Positions 22,316-25,013 of a stretch of DNA of 25,013 bases are shown here, piece after piece (positions within the stretch are counted from its first letter, which is position 1; every line of letters starts with the position of its first letter). Position numbers and translations under genes: made by a program. This DNA comes from JBCCJA01 sp039045975 (GTDB lineage: Bacteria > Planctomycetota > Planctomycetia > Planctomycetales > Planctomycetaceae): positions 1 to 25,013 of the forward strand of contig JBCCJA010000057.1 in the NCBI GenBank assembly GCA_039045975.1, given 5' to 3'. Under the pieces are notes generated by a model, which was not told where the DNA came from, made no database searches, and was given only the letters and a program-made list of their open reading frames with translations.

Positions 22316-25013
22316 GTGTTCGTCTCGAATTGGCTCGCCGACATGTTTCCCGGTTATTTTTTGACCCGCAGGCGTGTGGCTCGAAGACGTCGAAACCAGT
22401 GGACAGCGGAAGGGCTCCAGAGCCGGGTGATGCTTTCGTCCTCTCTGATAAGAATCGAGGCGAATGAGTCTATTGACAATGAACTCCATATCGAATTGAG
22501 CGGAGACGGCCGCTATATCGCTTTTAACTCCGCCGATCCGTCACTCGTTTCTGGCGACACCAACGGCGTCCAAGATATTTTTTTACGTGACTTAGTGACC
22601 GGAGTGACGACGCGACAAAACGTCTCCACCTCGGGCGGCCAAGGGAACGCACAGGCCGCTTACCCATCGCTTTCGGCCGACGGCAGATATCTCGTATTTA
22701 TGAGCGCGGACGCCGGACTGGTGGCGAATGATACAAATGGAAAGACTGACATCTTTCTCCGCGACACTCTCGAAGGCACAACGATAAAAGTTAGCGAGGC
22801 TCACAACGGGGGCCAGACAGACGGCCACTCGAACTACGGAAAGATTTCGAGCGACGGAAAATATATCACATATTACAGCGCGTCTTCCAACATCGTTCCA
22901 GAGACCAACGGCCAAATAGAAGGCCATACGTACCTGTACAGCGTCGACTCTGGCACAACAGAACTCATCAGCAAAAGTACCGCCGGGGTAAGAGGCAATT
23001 CGGACTCATCGCCGCCACCCACAGGCTCTTCCATCAGCAGCGACGGCAGATTTGTCGTCTTCATGAGCGACGCGTCAAACCTTGTCGCAGGCGACACGAA
23101 CGGTGAGCGCGACATCTTCTTGCGTGACCGGCTTCTCGGAACGACCGAGATTATCAGTGTCGACAGCAGCGGTAGCTTGAGCACCGGCGGCGGGGCCTCT
23201 TCACCGACGATCAGCGACGACGGCAATCTGGTCGTATTTACGAGTCTCGCGGCCGACCTTACCAGCGATCCGAACGACGCCAATATTTACTATGACGTCT
23301 TCCTGCGAGACGTCGCCGCGGGCACGACGACACTCGTTTCGAAGTCGCTGTCGGGCGCCGGAGGTGCGGGTGTATCAGACACCGCGACTATCAGCGGCAA
23401 CGGACGGTACGTCGTATATCGCAGCACGGCCGAGGACTTGGTGTCGGGCGACACCAACGGGAAATCGGACATCTTCCGATATGACGTGAGCACCGGCGTA
23501 ACCGAGCTGATCAGCGTCAACGACTCCGGCGCTCAAGGTAATGATTTTTCACACGAGCCGACCGTCAGCGACGACGGAAGGGTCGTCGGATTCAGTAGCA
23601 AAGCCTCGAACCTGGCCGGTACTGATCTGAACGGAAACGTAGACGCGTTCGTCTTCTCCGAATACGTGACGATGACGCTCGATATCGTCGACGACCCGGG
23701 CGGTTCCCAGCTGACATGGTCGGACGGCGTCGCGACCGACACGGTTGTGTTTAACTCCGACGGGGATTTGGACAGTGAGACCGTCGGCGGCACGAACGTA
23801 GCGCCGACCGTCACGATCACGGCCGGCAGCCCGACCAACCAACGTGTCGCCGCCGTCGGCGATCAACTCGGGATCGACCGCTTTCTCGTGTCGGACAATC
23901 CCGGCGTCATCAATGGCACTTCGGAAGACCTCATAATTTCGCTGTCGTCGGTTGCGACGGGCGGTTTTCTTGAACTGAACGGGATCGGGTCTCGGAGCGA
24001 AGCCTTTAGCATCAAGCTTTTCGACGACGGAGTGCTCGTCGATTCGACGACGACTTCGATCGAGACCGTCGAAGACGTGATCCTGCCCGGGCAGGGATTG
24101 AATTCGCCCTTCGATTACGACGCGTCGACCGGCCGACTCGTGATCGATTTGATCGCGCTGGCCGAGCTGCCCGGTTCTCCGCAGGTCGCCGGCTTCGACA
24201 CCGTGCGGATCGAGAGTTTCTCAGGTTCCGCGTACAGCGTCGGCGGGGCGACCTTCGTCTTTCCGCCGTTCGAGGGCGCGTACGTGGTGAACAGCGGCGT
24301 GCTCGAACTCACGGGAACCGCAGCCGATGACGTGATTCGGGTCGGGACCGATCCGAACGGGTACGTGACGATTAATGATGTGTCGATCGGTATTCTTGCC
24401 GCGTCGATCACATCACTGCGGGTCGACGCCGCGGCGGGAGACGACACGATCGAGGTGCTCGACAGCTTCGGGACGAAGACGGCCGTGCTCATCGGCGGTG
24501 ACGGGGCCGACCGTATCACCGGCGGCTTGGGTGACGACGAGATCTATTTTGAAGAAGTCGATCTGTCGGTCGATGCCCGCGGCGGCACCGACACGCTGCG
24601 TGCGACCGGTACGTCCGGACTGGGAAGCTCCGACGGCATCGCCTTCGACGTCGCGGCCGCGAACGCGGAGGTTGTTTACGGGACCGATGCGGCCGACAAG
24701 ATCGACGCAAGAAATATCGTCGTGGTTCCCGGCGTGGCGTGCGGAGTATCGATATACGGCGGGGCGGGCGACGACGAGATTCACGGCTCCGACTGCGAAG
24801 ACCTGATCCAAGGCGGGGAAGGTAACGACACGATCTACGGCGAAGCTGGTATGGACGAACTGATCGGCGTGTATGGCGCGAACGAGATCTACGGCGGGCT
24901 CGGAGACGACCGCATCGTGGGCGGCGAGGGCGGCGATAAGCTCTACGGGGAGGCCGGCGTTGACGAGATCCACGGCCTAGACGGCGATGACTTCATCCAA
25001 GGCGGGGAAGGCA
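22316..25013 (+). CDS. large surface protein with seven PD40-like repeats and RTX calcium-binding repeats (partial)
   Basis: An uninterrupted frame of at least 899 codons runs off the window. The N-terminus has a basic patch (TRRRVARRRR) followed by GLQSRVMLSSS, like the 'LESRVLLS' leader motif of planctomycete surface proteins. Residues about 59-450 hold seven repeats of the type SxDGRYxxF, six or seven of them followed by a variant of LVSGDTNGxxDIFLRD. These are PD40/TolB-like blades, and seven is the number for one closed propeller; the DTNG loops could bind calcium. A beta-rich middle (about 450-720) has no family I recognise. RTX-type GGxGxD repeats begin at 727 (GGDGADRITGGLGDDE) and recur from about 815 to the edge (GGAGDDEIHG, GGEGNDTIYG, GGLGDDRIVG). 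It is likely secreted or surface-bound and calcium-dependent. Confidence 0.85.
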   Translation, partial: MFVSNWLADMFPGYFLTRRRVARRRRNQWTAEGLQSRVMLSSSLIRIEANESIDNELHIELSGDGRYIAFNSADPSLVSGDTNGVQDIFLRDLVTGVTTRQNVSTSGGQGNAQAAYPSLSADGRYLVFMSADAGLVANDTNGKTDIFLRDTLEGTTIKVSEAHNGGQTDGHSNYGKISSDGKYITYYSASSNIVPETNGQIEGHTYLYSVDSGTTELISKSTAGVRGNSDSSPPPTGSSISSDGRFVVFMSDASNLVAGDTNGERDIFLRDRLLGTTEIISVDSSGSLSTGGGASSPTISDDGNLVVFTSLAADLTSDPNDANIYYDVFLRDVAAGTTTLVSKSLSGAGGAGVSDTATISGNGRYVVYRSTAEDLVSGDTNGKSDIFRYDVSTGVTELISVNDSGAQGNDFSHEPTVSDDGRVVGFSSKASNLAGTDLNGNVDAFVFSEYVTMTLDIVDDPGGSQLTWSDGVATDTVVFNSDGDLDSETVGGTNVAPTVTITAGSPTNQRVAAVGDQLGIDRFLVSDNPGVINGTSEDLIISLSSVATGGFLELNGIGSRSEAFSIKLFDDGVLVDSTTTSIETVEDVILPGQGLNSPFDYDASTGRLVIDLIALAELPGSPQVAGFDTVRIESFSGSAYSVGGATFVFPPFEGAYVVNSGVLELTGTAADDVIRVGTDPNGYVTINDVSIGILAASITSLRVDAAAGDDTIEVLDSFGTKTAVLIGGDGADRITGGLGDDEIYFEEVDLSVDARGGTDTLRATGTSGLGSSDGIAFDVAAANAEVVYGTDAADKIDARNIVVVPGVACGVSIYGGAGDDEIHGSDCEDLIQGGEGNDTIYGEAGMDELIGVYGANEIYGGLGDDRIVGGEGGDKLYGEAGVDEIHGLDGDDFIQGGEG

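Noticed and set aside
22430..22432. ATG 22430 as the start of the large surface protein
   Set aside because: It would remove the basic patch and leader motif, and it lacks a ribosome site; GTG 22316 has a strong one.

Overview
The window looks like chromosomal DNA from a GC-rich member of the Planctomycetes. No rRNA gene or phylogenetic marker is present, so this is an inference. It rests on a PEP-CTERM exported protein, a secreted iduronate-type sulfatase, a phospholipase-DUF4332 fusion, and a large surface protein whose N-terminus has the basic-patch plus 'LESRxLLS'-type motif often seen in planctomycete surface proteins. I found no tRNA, rRNA, CRISPR array, transposase or prophage.

Layout. 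1-3051 (+): a polytopic GT39 glycosyltransferase, then an HD-GYP signalling protein with a degenerate receiver domain. 3215-4939 (+): a zinc-dependent phospholipase C-like domain joined to a DUF4332 helix-hairpin-helix domain by a linker built partly from repeat DNA. 4940-6519 (+): a visibly less GC-rich patch with a GIY-YIG nuclease, then a DinB-like protein. 6918-10750 (-): a tight operon of GT39, LptF/LptG-type permease and PAP2 phosphatase. It is divergent from a second PAP2 gene, a third GT39 and an SRPBCC protein (10954-13899, +). 13929-14918 (+): an exported transglutaminase-like gene with no standard start codon and one in-frame TGA. 15036-16445 (+): sulfatase. 16474-18869 (-): ruvX, mannose-1-phosphate guanylyltransferase and a membrane-anchored TlpA-like thioredoxin. 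19097-19747 (+): PEP-CTERM protein, followed by about 700 bp without a gene. 20463-21968 (-): M32 carboxypeptidase. 22316 to the right edge (+): a surface protein with seven PD40-like repeats and RTX-type calcium-binding repeats, cut by the window end.

How the genes fit together. The three GT39 enzymes, two PAP2 phosphatases and one LptF/G permease suggest an envelope locus. GT39 enzymes transfer sugars from polyprenyl-phosphate carriers, PAP2 enzymes dephosphorylate lipid (pyro)phosphates, and LptF/G proteins move glycolipid to the outer membrane. The mannose-1-phosphate guanylyltransferase would supply GDP-mannose for glycans. The sulfatase, PEP-CTERM protein and RTX/propeller protein act outside the cytoplasm.

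The most unusual feature is a population of small inverted-repeat elements, of at least four types, in about 25 kb. Several lie in frame inside protein-coding genes. Two copies of one 90-bp palindromic element sit in the equivalent inter-helix loop of two divergent GT39 genes on opposite strands. A heptamer-built element and a third palindromic type occupy other loops and linkers. This resembles the in-frame palindromic elements known from Rickettsia, and it is the best candidate here for something undescribed.
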